Source of the DNA: Aureimonas psammosilenae | GTDB taxonomy: Bacteria; Pseudomonadota; Alphaproteobacteria; Rhizobiales; Rhizobiaceae | DNA length: 64,000 nt | Assembly (NCBI RefSeq): GCF_009176975.1 | Contig: NZ_WEZG01000010.1 | Location: 62,001-126,000 of the forward strand | Direction of reading: 5' to 3' | Part shown: positions 51,603 to 61,203 of the stretch, piece by piece | Layout of the letters: each line of letters starts with the position of its first letter | Position numbering within the stretch: the first letter of the stretch is position 1 | Notes under the pieces: model-generated | Database searches by the model: none | What the model was told of the DNA's origin: nothing | What the model saw: only the letters and a program-made list of their open reading frames with translations | Made by a program: the position numbers and the translations under genes

Positions 51603-52619
51603 ATGTCCACCACCGGCCTGCCTTTCGACGACATCCGCGCGCTTCTGGCCCGGATGCCCGGACCGGACAATGCGGCGCGGCACGAGGCGCGCCACCGCCA
51701 GGAAAGCCTGACCAAGCCCTCCGGCTCGCTCGGGCGCCTGGAGGAGATCGCCGAATGGCTGGCCGCATGGCAGGGCCGTGCGCCCGCCGTGACACGCCCG
51801 CTCGTCGCGATCTTCGCGGGCAATCACGGCGTCGCGCAAAAGGGCGTTTCCGCCTTTCCGCCGGAAGTGACGGCGCAGATGGTGACGAACTTCGCCGCCG
51901 GCGGCGCGGCCATCAACCAGATCTGCCTCGCCTATGATCTCGGGCTCAAGGTCTTCGACCTCGCGCTGGAGGTGCCGACCGGCGACATTTCCGAGGAAGC
52001 GGCGATGGACGAGCGCGGCTGCGCGGCCACCATGGCCTTCGGCATGGAAGCGCTGATGGGCGAGCCGGATCTTCTTTGCATCGGCGAGATGGGCATCGCG
52101 AACACCACGATCGCGGCGGCGGTTTGCGCCGGCATTTTCGGCGGCACGGGCGCGGACTGGGTGGGGCCGGGCACCGGCAAGGACGCCGCCGGCATGGCGC
52201 TGAAGGCGGCCGTAGTGGATCAGGCGCTGGAACTCCATGGGGCACACCTGCGCGATCCCCTGGAAGTGCTGCGACGCCTCGGGGGGCGCGAGCTTGCCGC
52301 GATGGCGGGCGTCGTTCTAGCCGCGCGTCTTCAGCGCGTGCCCGTCATCGTCGACGGTTTCGTCGCGACCGCCGCCGTGTCCGTTCTTTGGAAGCTGAAC
52401 CCAAGCGCGCTCGACCACTGCCTTTTCGGCCATGTCTCGGCCGAGCCCGGCCATATGCGGGCGTTGCAGGCGATGGGCAAGGTGCCGCTTCTGGCGCTCG
52501 GCATGCGGCTCGGCGAGGGAACGGGCGCGGCGCTCGCGGCCGGCATCGTCAAGGCCGCCGTCGCCTGCCATTCCGGCATGGCGACCTTCGATGCGGCCGG
52601 CGTCACCGATCGGGGCTGA
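51603..52619 (+). CDS. cobT: Nicotinate-nucleotide-dimethylbenzimidazole phosphoribosyltransferase CobT (CobU)
   Basis: A 338-aa enzyme with the expected LTKPSGSLGRLEEIAEWLA, FAGNHGVAQKGVSAFPPEVT, GEMGIANTTIAAAVCAGIFG, VIVDGFVATAAVSVL and the catalytic Glu in LGMRLGEGTGAALAAGIVKA. It makes alpha-ribazole 5'-phosphate, supplying the substrate of CobS next door. Salmonella naming. A GAAGGAAA-type ribosome binding site precedes the ATG. Confidence 0.94.
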   Translation: MSTTGLPFDDIRALLARMPGPDNAARHEARHRQESLTKPSGSLGRLEEIAEWLAAWQGRAPAVTRPLVAIFAGNHGVAQKGVSAFPPEVTAQMVTNFAAGGAAINQICLAYDLGLKVFDLALEVPTGDISEEAAMDERGCAATMAFGMEALMGEPDLLCIGEMGIANTTIAAAVCAGIFGGTGADWVGPGTGKDAAGMALKAAVVDQALELHGAHLRDPLEVLRRLGGRELAAMAGVVLAARLQRVPVIVDGFVATAAVSVLWKLNPSALDHCLFGHVSAEPGHMRALQAMGKVPLLALGMRLGEGTGAALAAGIVKAAVACHSGMATFDAAGVTDRG

Positions 52620-52622
52620 GGC

Positions 52623-52835
52623 TCAGCCCTTGGCGTCTTCCTTCGGCACGCCGTCCTTCGGGAAGGTGATGAAGAAGGTCCAGACCGAGTAAACGAGGAT
52701 ACCGCCGGTGATCCAGGCCCAGAGCTGGTCTCCGTAGAAGAGCTCGACGCCGGTCCAGACGGCGAGCACCACCAGTAGAAGGACGCGCCGCCAAAGGGGG
52801 CGGAAAAAGGCTATATTGCGTTCGCTGGGGGTCAT
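52623..52835 (-). CDS. Small membrane protein, 70 aa
   Basis: Two membrane segments (RVLLLVVLAVWTGVELFYG and LWAWITGGILVYSVWTFFIT) are joined by a short loop with a charged C-terminus ending PKDGVPKEDAKG. It starts 2 bases after opgC ends and so is the last gene of the glucan operon. It ends 3 bases from the cobT stop. No function known; a helper of OpgC or OpgH is conceivable. Confidence 0.65.
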   Translation of the reverse strand: MTPSERNIAFFRPLWRRVLLLVVLAVWTGVELFYGDQLWAWITGGILVYSVWTFFITFPKDGVPKEDAKG

Positions 52836-52837
52836 CG

Positions 52838-54091
52838 TCACCGCTTCATGATCGAGGCGACGATGCCCGCATTCTTGCCTGACGGCAAGGCCGGGGCGGC
52901 GGGGCGTTTGTCCTCCCGGCGCGGTGCGGCGAGTGCCGGACGGGCGGTTGCCGGGTTCGCCTTGGAAGCCGCGCTCGCCTTCAACTGCCGTTCCGCCTCG
53001 CGCCACCAGTCGAGGAAATGGGCGAGCGCGAATTGCAGGCCAAGGCCGCCCGCGATCAGAACAGTGTCGCGCATGATTTCCGGCGGCTCCTCGAACTTCA
53101 CCACCTGCGCCATCAGGGCGAGGGCCGTGCCGGTGGCGAAAACGGGCAGCGAATGGCGGCCGAGGCGCGTGAAGGGATTGTCGCCCGACACGCGCGACAG
53201 CACCGACGAGCGCGGCGCATGAGCGAAGACATAAACGAGTGCCAGAAGGTGCAGAAGGCGCGGCACGGACACATAGGTCTTGTCGAAGCCCGCCAGCATC
53301 ACCGGCAGGCCAAGCGCGCGGTCCATGCCCCAAAGCTCGAATTCCACGAACAGGAAGGCGAACAGGAGAAAGGCCAGTGCCGCGCCGTAGAGCGTGGACG
53401 AGAAGGGAAGCCCTTCCCCGCCTTCCGAGCGCGCCAGGCCGCAGTAAAGGCCGGCCGCGAAGATGAGTTGCCAGGAGAAGGGGTTGAAGAACCAGCCGCC
53501 ATCGGCCGGGTGGTTCGGCATGTTCAGCCAGAACAGCGCCGAGGCCACCCAGAGCGCGAAGGATGCCAGCATCATCCCGCCGCGTCCGAACCGGTCGCAA
53601 AGCGCCAGAAGCGCCGGCAGGGCGAGAAGCAGCACCATGTACATGGGCAGGATGTTGACGAACTTGAGCTGATGGCCGAGCGTCGCCAGACCCATCAGCG
53701 TGTCCACCGGCGCGGCTTCCAGCGCGGCCAGATTGTTCTCGCGCAGGAGCCCCCCGTCGCCGAAGGCGAGCGCGCCCCAGGCGAAAAGGCCGATGGCGAA
53801 GAGCGTCAGGGTCGCGTGGACGAGGTAGAGAATGCCCGCCCGCCGCCACGCCTTCAGCGTCGCCAGAAGGCGATGGCCTGCAAGAAACGGCTTGGCATAG
53901 GCGAAGGCCGAGGCGAAGCCGGCCAGGAACACGAAGAGTTCGGCGGAATCGGAAAAGCCGAAATTCCTCGTCGTGAAGTTCTCCCAGAGATTGCCCGGGA
54001 CATGGTTCACGAAGATCATGGCGAGGGCGATGCCGCGGAAGAAATCCACGCGGTGATCGCGCCCGAGGGAATGAGTGGATGCTTGCTTCAC
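52838..54091 (-). CDS. opgC: OpgC, glucan-modifying membrane acyltransferase
   Basis: A 417-aa membrane protein with about ten segments, starting RDHRVDFFRGIALAMIFVNH and PGNLWENFTTRNFGFSDSAE, the OpgC signature. A basic proline-rich C-terminal tail (ATARPALAAPRREDKRPAAP) faces the cytoplasm. OpgC proteins add succinyl groups to osmoregulated periplasmic glucans. It follows opgH by 47 bases. The acyl donor is inferred from the family. Confidence 0.9.
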   Translation of the reverse strand: MKQASTHSLGRDHRVDFFRGIALAMIFVNHVPGNLWENFTTRNFGFSDSAELFVFLAGFASAFAYAKPFLAGHRLLATLKAWRRAGILYLVHATLTLFAIGLFAWGALAFGDGGLLRENNLAALEAAPVDTLMGLATLGHQLKFVNILPMYMVLLLALPALLALCDRFGRGGMMLASFALWVASALFWLNMPNHPADGGWFFNPFSWQLIFAAGLYCGLARSEGGEGLPFSSTLYGAALAFLLFAFLFVEFELWGMDRALGLPVMLAGFDKTYVSVPRLLHLLALVYVFAHAPRSSVLSRVSGDNPFTRLGRHSLPVFATGTALALMAQVVKFEEPPEIMRDTVLIAGGLGLQFALAHFLDWWREAERQLKASAASKANPATARPALAAPRREDKRPAAPALPSGKNAGIVASIMKR

Positions 54092-54138
54092 GGTTGAGGC
54101 TTAGGGAGCCCGGCGTGAACCTTGGATGAACATCCCCT

Positions 54139-55983
54139 TCAAGCGGGGCTCGGCGCCATGCCCGTCTTGTCAGGCGCGACCGCGTTTTGGACTGCCCCTG
54201 CCGCATGGCGCCCGGAAATCGCTTCCAGGCGGCGGCGCCAGGATTCGGAGGCGCGGATCACCGGCTCCGGATCGATCTCGAACGGCGTCGACAGGAGCCC
54301 TGCGCGGCGCATGGCGTCGCCGAGATCGGGGTCGCCGGTCAGGCTGATGAGAACGGGCGACACGAGAAGCGGCCCGGCGATCGGCAGCATCCAAAGGAAG
54401 AGTTCCGGCGAATAGGCGAGCGTCGTCACGGCGAGGATCAGGCCGGCGATCACCATCCACCACGACGCCTTGAAAGCGGCCGATAGCGGCAGCTTGCCGT
54501 CGTCGCGGTCGGTGGACGGCCAGCCGCTGTCGAGCCGCAGCAGGATCTCGGCGACAGCCTTCGACTGGAACATCATCATGACCGGCGCGAGGATGCTCGT
54601 CATCACGAGTTCCACGAAGGCCCCGGCCAGCACCTGTCCCGGCGAGCCGAAGGCGCGGCGACGCGCGGTCAGGGCCGAGGCCATGGCGATCAGGAACTTC
54701 GGCAGAAGGAGAAGAAGGAAGATGCCGAAGAGAAGCAGCAGCGCCTTGCCGGTTTCGGGCGTCGGGAAGACGGGAAACAGCGAGTCGGCGGGGAAATAGT
54801 TCGGATCGGCGGCGATGATCGGATCGAGCAGGCTGACGATGATGAACATCAGCCAGATCGGCGAAGCGGCATAGGCCATGATGCCGGTGATCATCGAGAT
54901 CCGGCTCCAGAGATTGAAGCGCGGGGCGAGCACGAGCTTGCCGTGCTGAAGGTTGCCCTGGCACCAGCGCCGGTCGCGCTTGGCATATTCGATGAGGTTG
55001 GAGGGCGCTTCCTCGTAGGAGCCTTCGAGATCGGGATCGACGCGCACGCGCCAGCCGCCGCGCGACAGGAGCGCGGCTTCCACGAAATCGTGGCTGAGGA
55101 TGTGGCCGCCGAAGGGCGCCTTGCCCGGCAGGCTCGGCATGCCGCAGCAATCGGCGAAGGCCTTGACGCGGATAATGGCGTTGTGGCCCCAGAACGGCCC
55201 TTCGCGCCCTTGCAGCGAAGCGATGCCGCGCGAGAAGATCGGCGAATACAGCGCCGCCGAGAACTGCAGCGCGCGGCCGAACGGGGTGCGGCGGCCGATG
55301 ATGAGCGGCTGGGTCTGGAGAAGGCCGAGATCGCGCTCGGCATCCATGCGCGTCACCATCTCCAGAATGGTCTGGGGCCGCATCAGGCTGTCGGCGTCCA
55401 GCACCAGCATATACTCGTATGCGCCGCCGTTCTTGGTCACGAAATCGGCGATGTTGCCGGCCTTGCGGCCCGTGTTCTTCTCACGGTTGCGGTAATAAAG
55501 ATGCCCCGCGACGTGAAGCTCGGACAAAAGCGTGAAGGTCGAGCGCTTTTCGTGCTCGACATGCTCGGCCTTGGTGGAGTCGGACAGAACGTAGAAGTCG
55601 AAATTGTCGAGGCGCCCGACCGAGCGGAGGCCCTCCATCATGGCGGCGACGCGGGCGAAGACCGAGTCGGCATCCTCGTTGTAGATCGGCACCAGAACCG
55701 CCGTGCGGCTCATGGTCATGCGGCTCGGCACCGGAACCGAGCGGCGACGCTCCCGGCTCGCCGAGATGATGCCGGACAAAGCGGTGTTGAAGCCCCAGGC
55801 AAGCCAGACGCAGCAGATTGTCAGAAGCGAAACCTGCAGAACCTGAAGGCGGCTCGTGCCGCTGGCGGTGACGACGACCGCGAACAGTCCCCCGGCGACC
55901 AAAGCCAGGATGACCGCCGTTGCGGCGAAAAGGAAGCGGCGAAAGGCGATCAACGAACGATCATCCGAAGAGAAGGCAGGCAA
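54139..55983 (-). CDS. opgH: Glucan glucosyltransferase OpgH (MdoH)
   Basis: A 614-aa family 2 membrane glycosyltransferase. It has N-terminal membrane segments, then AVLVPIYNEDADSVFARVAA, the catalytic LVLDADSLMRPQTILEMV and the product-site motif RDRRWCQGNLQHGKL. Several C-terminal membrane segments follow. It polymerises UDP-glucose into the linear glucan backbone and moves it across the inner membrane. It lies between the unknown 133-aa gene and opgC. Confidence 0.93.
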   Translation of the reverse strand: MPAFSSDDRSLIAFRRFLFAATAVILALVAGGLFAVVVTASGTSRLQVLQVSLLTICCVWLAWGFNTALSGIISASRERRRSVPVPSRMTMSRTAVLVPIYNEDADSVFARVAAMMEGLRSVGRLDNFDFYVLSDSTKAEHVEHEKRSTFTLLSELHVAGHLYYRNREKNTGRKAGNIADFVTKNGGAYEYMLVLDADSLMRPQTILEMVTRMDAERDLGLLQTQPLIIGRRTPFGRALQFSAALYSPIFSRGIASLQGREGPFWGHNAIIRVKAFADCCGMPSLPGKAPFGGHILSHDFVEAALLSRGGWRVRVDPDLEGSYEEAPSNLIEYAKRDRRWCQGNLQHGKLVLAPRFNLWSRISMITGIMAYAASPIWLMFIIVSLLDPIIAADPNYFPADSLFPVFPTPETGKALLLLFGIFLLLLLPKFLIAMASALTARRRAFGSPGQVLAGAFVELVMTSILAPVMMMFQSKAVAEILLRLDSGWPSTDRDDGKLPLSAAFKASWWMVIAGLILAVTTLAYSPELFLWMLPIAGPLLVSPVLISLTGDPDLGDAMRRAGLLSTPFEIDPEPVIRASESWRRRLEAISGRHAAGAVQNAVAPDKTGMAPSPA

Positions 55984-56059
55984 AACTCGGCACGAGCGGC
56001 AACAACCGCGCTGCGGCAGGCTGACGGATCAATGCGGCGAAAGCGCGGGACGCCCGCTT

Positions 56060-56461
56060 TCACCAACTGAACGAAAGAAAGCGTCGGCGGCCCGCCGGCT
56101 TTTCCGGCTTGTCGTCGAGAAGCGCTTGAACCGGCATTTCCAAGGGCGCGGAAGGCATCGGCAAGGCGAGGCTGCGCACGAAATTCACGGCGATCTGCTT
56201 GCCCGCAAGGGCGGCGTTCAACACGGTGCGAGCTTGTTTGGGGTCGCGGCGCTCGAACACCATGCGCTCGGCGATCGCCTTCAACAGCACGTCGTCGGAA
56301 AGGTCCCGGCGTCCTACGATCTCGCCGGCCGACTGATAAATTCTCGCTGAAGGCATTTCCGGTGCCGACGCTCGCTTTGGATCGGGTTTCAAGGACAGAA
56401 CAACGGCGCGATGCTTCGCAGCATCGAAGCGCTTGGGCAAGATGGAGGCGTGCGAGGTCAT
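56060..56461 (-). CDS. Hypothetical protein between opgG and opgH, 133 aa
   Basis: A soluble protein beginning MTSHASILPKRFDAAKHRAV with no signal peptide or membrane segment. It has a helical middle (DDVLLKAIAERMVFERRDPK, AARTVL region) and a proline-rich C-terminus. Its ATG overlaps the opgG stop as ATGA, so the two are coupled. Being cytoplasmic and inside the glucan operon, it could regulate OpgH, but nothing in the sequence shows this. No family recognised. Confidence 0.7.
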   Translation of the reverse strand: MTSHASILPKRFDAAKHRAVVLSLKPDPKRASAPEMPSARIYQSAGEIVGRRDLSDDVLLKAIAERMVFERRDPKQARTVLNAALAGKQIAVNFVRSLALPMPSAPLEMPVQALLDDKPEKPAGRRRFLSFSW

Positions 56462-58080
56462 GCGCCCGTCCACTGATAGAGCCACGTCTCGCTCACAATG
56501 CGTTGCATCGTGGAAAGTTTCGCGCGCAGTTCCACGGCTGCGTCATTACGCCTCCGCAATTCGATAGACAGCCTCCAACCGCCGTCCGGAAGCCGGTCGA
56601 GCGCGGTGTGAACGAGTTCGGCGCCCTCCGGCACGTCGACGATCGGATCGAGGCTCGCGCCGGGCGGCAGGTTGCCGATCGTGCCGCCGGTGAAGTTGAT
56701 CACGAAGCGGCGCGTGTCGGGCGGTGTCTCGTCGGCCGCATTGCCGCCGACGCCGCCATAGGTGCCGGTCACCTGCGCGAGGCGATAGGGGGTCTCGACA
56801 TCGAGGCCCCAGCGCATGCGGTAGCGGAACTCGTATTGCGAACCCGCTTCCGGGCGCTTCTCGGGCACCCAGAAAGCCACGATATTGTCGTTGATCTCGG
56901 CCTTGGTCGGAATCTCCACGAGCTCGATCATGCCCTGGCCCCAGTCGCCGATCGGCTCGATCAGAAGGGAGGGGCGGATCTCGTAGCGGGACTCCGTGTC
57001 CTCGTAATGCGAGAACACGCGGTCGCGCTGAAGGAGGCCGAAGGCCACGGGCGAGGCTTCGCGGAAATAGGACAGCGCCAGCGTTTCGGGGTTGCGCAAG
57101 GGGCGCCACAGGCGCTCGCCGTTGCGGCGATGGATGACGAGCCCGTCATTGTCGTGGACTTCGGGCCGGAAATCGTCGCGCTGGCGCCGGTCGTTCTCGC
57201 CGAAGGTGAACATGGAGGTGAGGGGCGCGACGCCGAGGCGATCCACCGCGTTGCGGAAAAAGAGCCGGGCCGTGACCTCCATCACCGTCTGGGGACCGGG
57301 CGTGATCACGAAGGAATAAGCGCCCGTCAGGCTGGCGCTGTCGAGTTCGGCGAAAAGCCGGATCTCGTTCACGCCGGGCTCCGGCTTGACGATATAGAAG
57401 GCCGAGAAGCGCGGAAACTCTTCCGGCGTCTGCGTCGCCGTGTTGATGGCCAGACCCCGCGCCGACAGGCCGTAGCGCGTGCCCATGCCCAGCGCCCGGA
57501 AATAGGACGCGCCGAGAAAGGTCACGAGTTCGTCGAAATAATCCGGCCGCTCGAGCGGATAATGAAGGCGGAAGCCGGCGATGCCGGGTAGCACTAGGGA
57601 CTGGAAGCGCGACGGGTCGAGGGGCGCGCGATATTCGAAATCCGCGCCCGTGAAGGGCTGGAGCTGGAAGCGCTTGCCGTCGCCGATGAAGACGCGCGTC
57701 AGGTCGCGCGCCTGGGCGCCGGGATAAAAGGCCTGAAGCTGGAAATTGATCGGATCGGTGCGCCAAAGGGCGTGATCGGGAATGAAGCGAATCGCCCGAT
57801 GCTCGTCGTAGCTGAGGCCGGTCAGCGTTTCGGGAAGCTGGATCGGCGTTTCCACGAAGGGCTGCTCGGCGCGCCGGCGCATCATGGCCGAAAAAGCTTC
57901 GAAGTCGAAATTCTCGACCACCGTGCCGTCGGCACCGGCGGCGGCTCCGGGAACCGCGCCCGGCGGCGGAGGCGGCGATGCCTCCTGGGCAAAACCCGCC
58001 CGGCTTCCGGCCATCAAAGCGGCGAGTGCAAGGCCGGACTTCAAGGCTGAGCGTCGGGAAATGGAATTCTGCTTTGTCAC
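56458..58080 (-). CDS. opgG: Periplasmic glucan biosynthesis protein OpgG (MdoG)
   Basis: A 540-aa periplasmic protein with a Tat-type signal (SRRSALKSGLALAALMAGSR) and a proline-rich linker (EASPPPPPGAVPG). The OpgG/OpgD family domain follows: FVETPIQLPETLTGLSYDEH, AIRFIPDHALW, FPGAQARDLTRVFI-like YPGAQARDLTRVFIGDGKRF and SLSYFREASPVAFGLLQRDR. It shapes or branches the glucan made by OpgH. The Tat signal is more typical of OpgD than of OpgG, so OpgD is the alternative name. First gene of the operon. Confidence 0.9.
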   Translation of the reverse strand: MTKQNSISRRSALKSGLALAALMAGSRAGFAQEASPPPPPGAVPGAAAGADGTVVENFDFEAFSAMMRRRAEQPFVETPIQLPETLTGLSYDEHRAIRFIPDHALWRTDPINFQLQAFYPGAQARDLTRVFIGDGKRFQLQPFTGADFEYRAPLDPSRFQSLVLPGIAGFRLHYPLERPDYFDELVTFLGASYFRALGMGTRYGLSARGLAINTATQTPEEFPRFSAFYIVKPEPGVNEIRLFAELDSASLTGAYSFVITPGPQTVMEVTARLFFRNAVDRLGVAPLTSMFTFGENDRRQRDDFRPEVHDNDGLVIHRRNGERLWRPLRNPETLALSYFREASPVAFGLLQRDRVFSHYEDTESRYEIRPSLLIEPIGDWGQGMIELVEIPTKAEINDNIVAFWVPEKRPEAGSQYEFRYRMRWGLDVETPYRLAQVTGTYGGVGGNAADETPPDTRRFVINFTGGTIGNLPPGASLDPIVDVPEGAELVHTALDRLPDGGWRLSIELRRRNDAAVELRAKLSTMQRIVSETWLYQWTGA

Positions 58081-58190
58081 GAAACGGTCGGTCCTTCGCA
58101 GGTTTGCATCTGCTCACAGGACTTAGCACATGCGAAAGCATGCGCCACCGCCCCTCGGCAGGCTATGCACGCAATAAACTGACTGTCCGA

Positions 58191-58215
58191 TGAACGAGGC
58201 GGATTTCCTCGTTCA
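58191..58215. terminator. Hairpin after the aldose epimerase gene
   Basis: TGAACGAGG (58191-58199) and CCTCGTTCA (58207-58215) form a perfect 9-bp stem with a 7-base loop, 27 bases beyond the epimerase stop on the minus strand. There is no T-run, so termination by this hairpin is plausible but unproven. It also lies upstream of opgG. Confidence 0.45.
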
Positions 58216-58241
58216 CCATGCCGGAGGCCGGGCAGGAAAGC

Positions 58242-59201
58242 TCAGCCTTTGACGAAGCGGTACACGCTTTCATGTCGGTAGCGTTCTCCCGGCTGCAGGA
58301 TCGCGGACGGGAAATGCTCGTGGTTGGGCGCGTCCGGCCAGTTCTGCGGTTCGATGGCGATCGCGCCATGGCGTGCGACGGGCTTGCCGTCCAGCCCGAG
58401 GATCGTGCCGTCGAGATAAGCGCCGTCATAGACCTGAAGACCGCTTTCGGTGGTGGCGATCTCCACCGACACGCCGCTCGATTCGCAGAACAATCGCGCC
58501 GCGTGGCGCGGCGTCCAGGAGCGTTCGGACGACAGGCAGAAATTATGGTCGAGAAGCGAAGGACCGCGCCCGATCACCCGCCCGTCGCGGAAGTCGAAGG
58601 GCGTGCCCTCGACCGGCTCGGCGACGCCGGTGGGGATGAGGTCGGAGCCTACGGGCAGATAGCGGTCGGCTTCCACTTCCAGGCAATGGTCGCGCGTTTC
58701 CGCGTGGCCGGAAAGGTTGAAATAAAGGTGCGACGTCATGTTCACGGGGCAGGGGGCCGTGACCTCGCCCTCGTAGACGATCGTCAGCATCTCGTCCTCG
58801 GCCGCGAACATGGCCGTCAAGCGCGCGATGCCGGGATAGCCGTCCTCGCCCGCCGGCAGTTCGAGAGCCAGGACGGCATCGGTGGAGGAAACGCTTTCCA
58901 CCGTCCATGGACGCGACCACGCGCCGGTGGTGCCGCCGTGCAAATGATGCGGCGGCTCGTTGATCGACAGTTGATGCACCTCGCCGCCGATAGGCAGGCG
59001 GCCGCGATCGAGGCGGTTGGCGTTGCGCCCGATGGTGGCGCCGAAGAAGGTTCGGTTGGCCGGGCCGTAGAACGCCTTGTCCTGCGCGCCGATCACGAGA
59101 GGGAAGGGCACGCCTTCCAGATAAACCGAGCGGATCGATGCGCCGGCCGGCAGGATCTCGACGTTCAGCGCGGAACTCTGAAGGCGAATGCTCGCGCCCA
59201 T
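58242..59201 (-). CDS. Aldose 1-epimerase (galactose mutarotase family)
   Basis: A 319-aa GalM-family protein. Recognisable are TFFGATIGRNANRLDRGRLP, HHLHGGTTGAWSRPWTVES with the first catalytic-region histidines, NMTSHLYFNLSGHAETRDHC with the second, and ESSGVSVEIATTESGLQVYD. It interconverts alpha and beta anomers of aldoses. Nearby glucan genes make a link to sugar metabolism natural, but it has its own likely terminator. Confidence 0.9.
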   Translation of the reverse strand: MGASIRLQSSALNVEILPAGASIRSVYLEGVPFPLVIGAQDKAFYGPANRTFFGATIGRNANRLDRGRLPIGGEVHQLSINEPPHHLHGGTTGAWSRPWTVESVSSTDAVLALELPAGEDGYPGIARLTAMFAAEDEMLTIVYEGEVTAPCPVNMTSHLYFNLSGHAETRDHCLEVEADRYLPVGSDLIPTGVAEPVEGTPFDFRDGRVIGRGPSLLDHNFCLSSERSWTPRHAARLFCESSGVSVEIATTESGLQVYDGAYLDGTILGLDGKPVARHGAIAIEPQNWPDAPNHEHFPSAILQPGERYRHESVYRFVKG

Positions 59202-59298
59202 GTCTTGGTGATTCCATTGAAGTGACGAAGCGCAAAGGAAGCGCTCGCACGGCCGAAGTCAATGCAGCCAAGCGCCGCCGGCGCGGTTCGCGGGCGTT

Positions 59299-61203
59299 TC
59301 AGGCAGCCGCTGACACGGCTTCGGGCGCGCGAGCCTCGCCGGCCAAACGGCGTTCGGCGGCATCCGGCGACAAGGGACGGTCGAAGAGATAGCCTTGTCC
59401 GAGCCGCCCGCCGGCCGCTTTCGCCAGTTGGCGGTGATGTTCCGTTTCGATGCCTTCCGCGACGACGTCGAGAGCGAGCTTCTCGGCAAGGGCGCACACC
59501 ATGGTGACGATCGCCTCGTTGCTCTGCCGGTCCGCTCCGCCCCCCAGGAAGGAGCGGTCGATCTTGATCTTGTGGAAGGGGAAGCGGGTCAGATAGCTCA
59601 AGGAAGCGTAGCCCGTGCCGAAATCATCCAGCGAGATGCGGCAGCCCAGGGCGTGAAGACGCAGAAGCACCTCGGCGGCGGTGGCGTCGTTCTCGATCAG
59701 CGTGCTTTCGGTGATCTCGATCTCCAGCCGTCCATGGGCGATGTCGTGGGTGGCAAGGCACCGGGCGACATGATCCACGAGGGACGGCTCGCAGAGCTGG
59801 CGGGCCGAAACGTTTACCGCGACGAAGATATCCTTCGGCCAGGAGGCCGCTTGGCGGCAAGCCTCGTCGATCACCCAAAGCCCGATCGATTCGATCAGCG
59901 CGCTGTCTTCGGCCAGGGGAATGAACTCCGCCGGGGGGATCAGTCCGAACTCGCGATGGCGCCAGCGCAGAAGCGCCTCGAAGCCCTGCGTGCGAGTGTT
60001 CGCGAGGTCTACGATGGGTTGATAGGCAAGGAAAAGCTCGCCGCGCGCCGCCGCGCCCCGCAGGTCTTCCAAGAGCCTTTGGCGGTGGAGAAGGGCCTGC
60101 TTCATGGCCGGCTCGAAGGCGAGCGCCCGCGCCCGTCCGGCGAGCTTGGCGCAGGAAAGGGCGATGTCGGCGTCATCGAGAAGCGAGGCCGACGCCGCCG
60201 CGTTCTCGGCCACCTGAAGCCCGAGGCTGACGGTGGCTGCGACCGTGCGGCCCGGGATGGAGAAGGGGCGCGCGGCGACCGCCGACAGAATGGCCCTCGC
60301 GGCGACCGAACTTCGCTGCGCGCAATCGCGGCCAAAATGCAGAATGGCGAATTCGTCGCCGCCGGTGCGGGCGATGAGCGTCGCGTCCGGCACCGCCGCT
60401 TCCAGCCGCCGGGACAGATCCACCAAAACGCGGTCGCCCGCTTCATGGCCGAGCGTATCGTTCACGGCCTTGAAATGATCCAGGCCTACCAGAACCACCG
60501 CCTTGGCTTCCCCTTCCGCCTCGCCCAAAGCCGCGTTGAAGGCGAAGCGGTTGGCAAGACCCGTCATCGCGTCGGTGCGCACCACCCGGTCGAGCCGGCG
60601 GTTCTGGCGCGACACGACGAGCAGAAGAATGGCGCCGAACAGGACGAGCGCGAGGGTCGTGGCGCAGATCTGCCCGAGAATGATCTCCAGCTTGCGCTGA
60701 TTCTCCTGCACCTCGTCGCCGGCTTGCGAATGGGAGCTTGAAGAAAGACGCAGGATGCGCGGCACGAAGGGCCGCAACCGATCGATGGTCGCCGTGATGG
60801 CGGCGCTGCTGGCAGGGTTGCCGAGACGATGCGGGTCGATCCGCGCGAGTTCGGCGCCGATCTCCCGGAAAAGGGCGACCCGGTCCGGGTCTCCGGCAAT
60901 GGCCTGGTCGTGAAAGACGCCGGTCCGATTCTTGAAGATGCCGAAGCGCAGTTCGACCTCGGCCGTATTGTCGCGACGAAGCGCCAGCCCGAGCGCCGCT
61001 TCGAACCGCAGGAGTTCGCTCGCGGCCTGGGAAAGATCGAAGGTGACGTTGTAGCGGGAGGCTTCCGTCATGCTTCTTTGATAGCGAACCGCGAGCAACG
61101 ACGAGACCACCGCCAGAACGGCCAGAATCACCGTGATGCCCAGCAATGCGGGACGAAGGCGGTTCCTGCCGCCGAAAAACACGCCGTTCGCCCCGCCCGT
61201 CAT
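59299..61203 (-). CDS. GGDEF-EAL c-di-GMP enzyme with periplasmic sensor region
   Basis: A 634-aa inner-membrane protein. TM1 is about residues 14-35 (RPALLGITVILAVLAVVSSL), a periplasmic helical region of about 135 residues follows, and TM2 is about 172-194. The GGDEF domain has an intact TGGDEFAILHFG. The EAL domain has FEALLRWRHREFG and DDFGTGYASLSYLTRFPFHK. Both catalytic motifs look complete, so it could make or break c-di-GMP. It overlaps the preceding molybdopterin-domain-like gene by 4 bases (ATGA), which suggests that protein feeds its sensor region. Confidence 0.92.
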   Translation of the reverse strand: MTGGANGVFFGGRNRLRPALLGITVILAVLAVVSSLLAVRYQRSMTEASRYNVTFDLSQAASELLRFEAALGLALRRDNTAEVELRFGIFKNRTGVFHDQAIAGDPDRVALFREIGAELARIDPHRLGNPASSAAITATIDRLRPFVPRILRLSSSSHSQAGDEVQENQRKLEIILGQICATTLALVLFGAILLLVVSRQNRRLDRVVRTDAMTGLANRFAFNAALGEAEGEAKAVVLVGLDHFKAVNDTLGHEAGDRVLVDLSRRLEAAVPDATLIARTGGDEFAILHFGRDCAQRSSVAARAILSAVAARPFSIPGRTVAATVSLGLQVAENAAASASLLDDADIALSCAKLAGRARALAFEPAMKQALLHRQRLLEDLRGAAARGELFLAYQPIVDLANTRTQGFEALLRWRHREFGLIPPAEFIPLAEDSALIESIGLWVIDEACRQAASWPKDIFVAVNVSARQLCEPSLVDHVARCLATHDIAHGRLEIEITESTLIENDATAAEVLLRLHALGCRISLDDFGTGYASLSYLTRFPFHKIKIDRSFLGGGADRQSNEAIVTMVCALAEKLALDVVAEGIETEHHRQLAKAAGGRLGQGYLFDRPLSPDAAERRLAGEARAPEAVSAAA

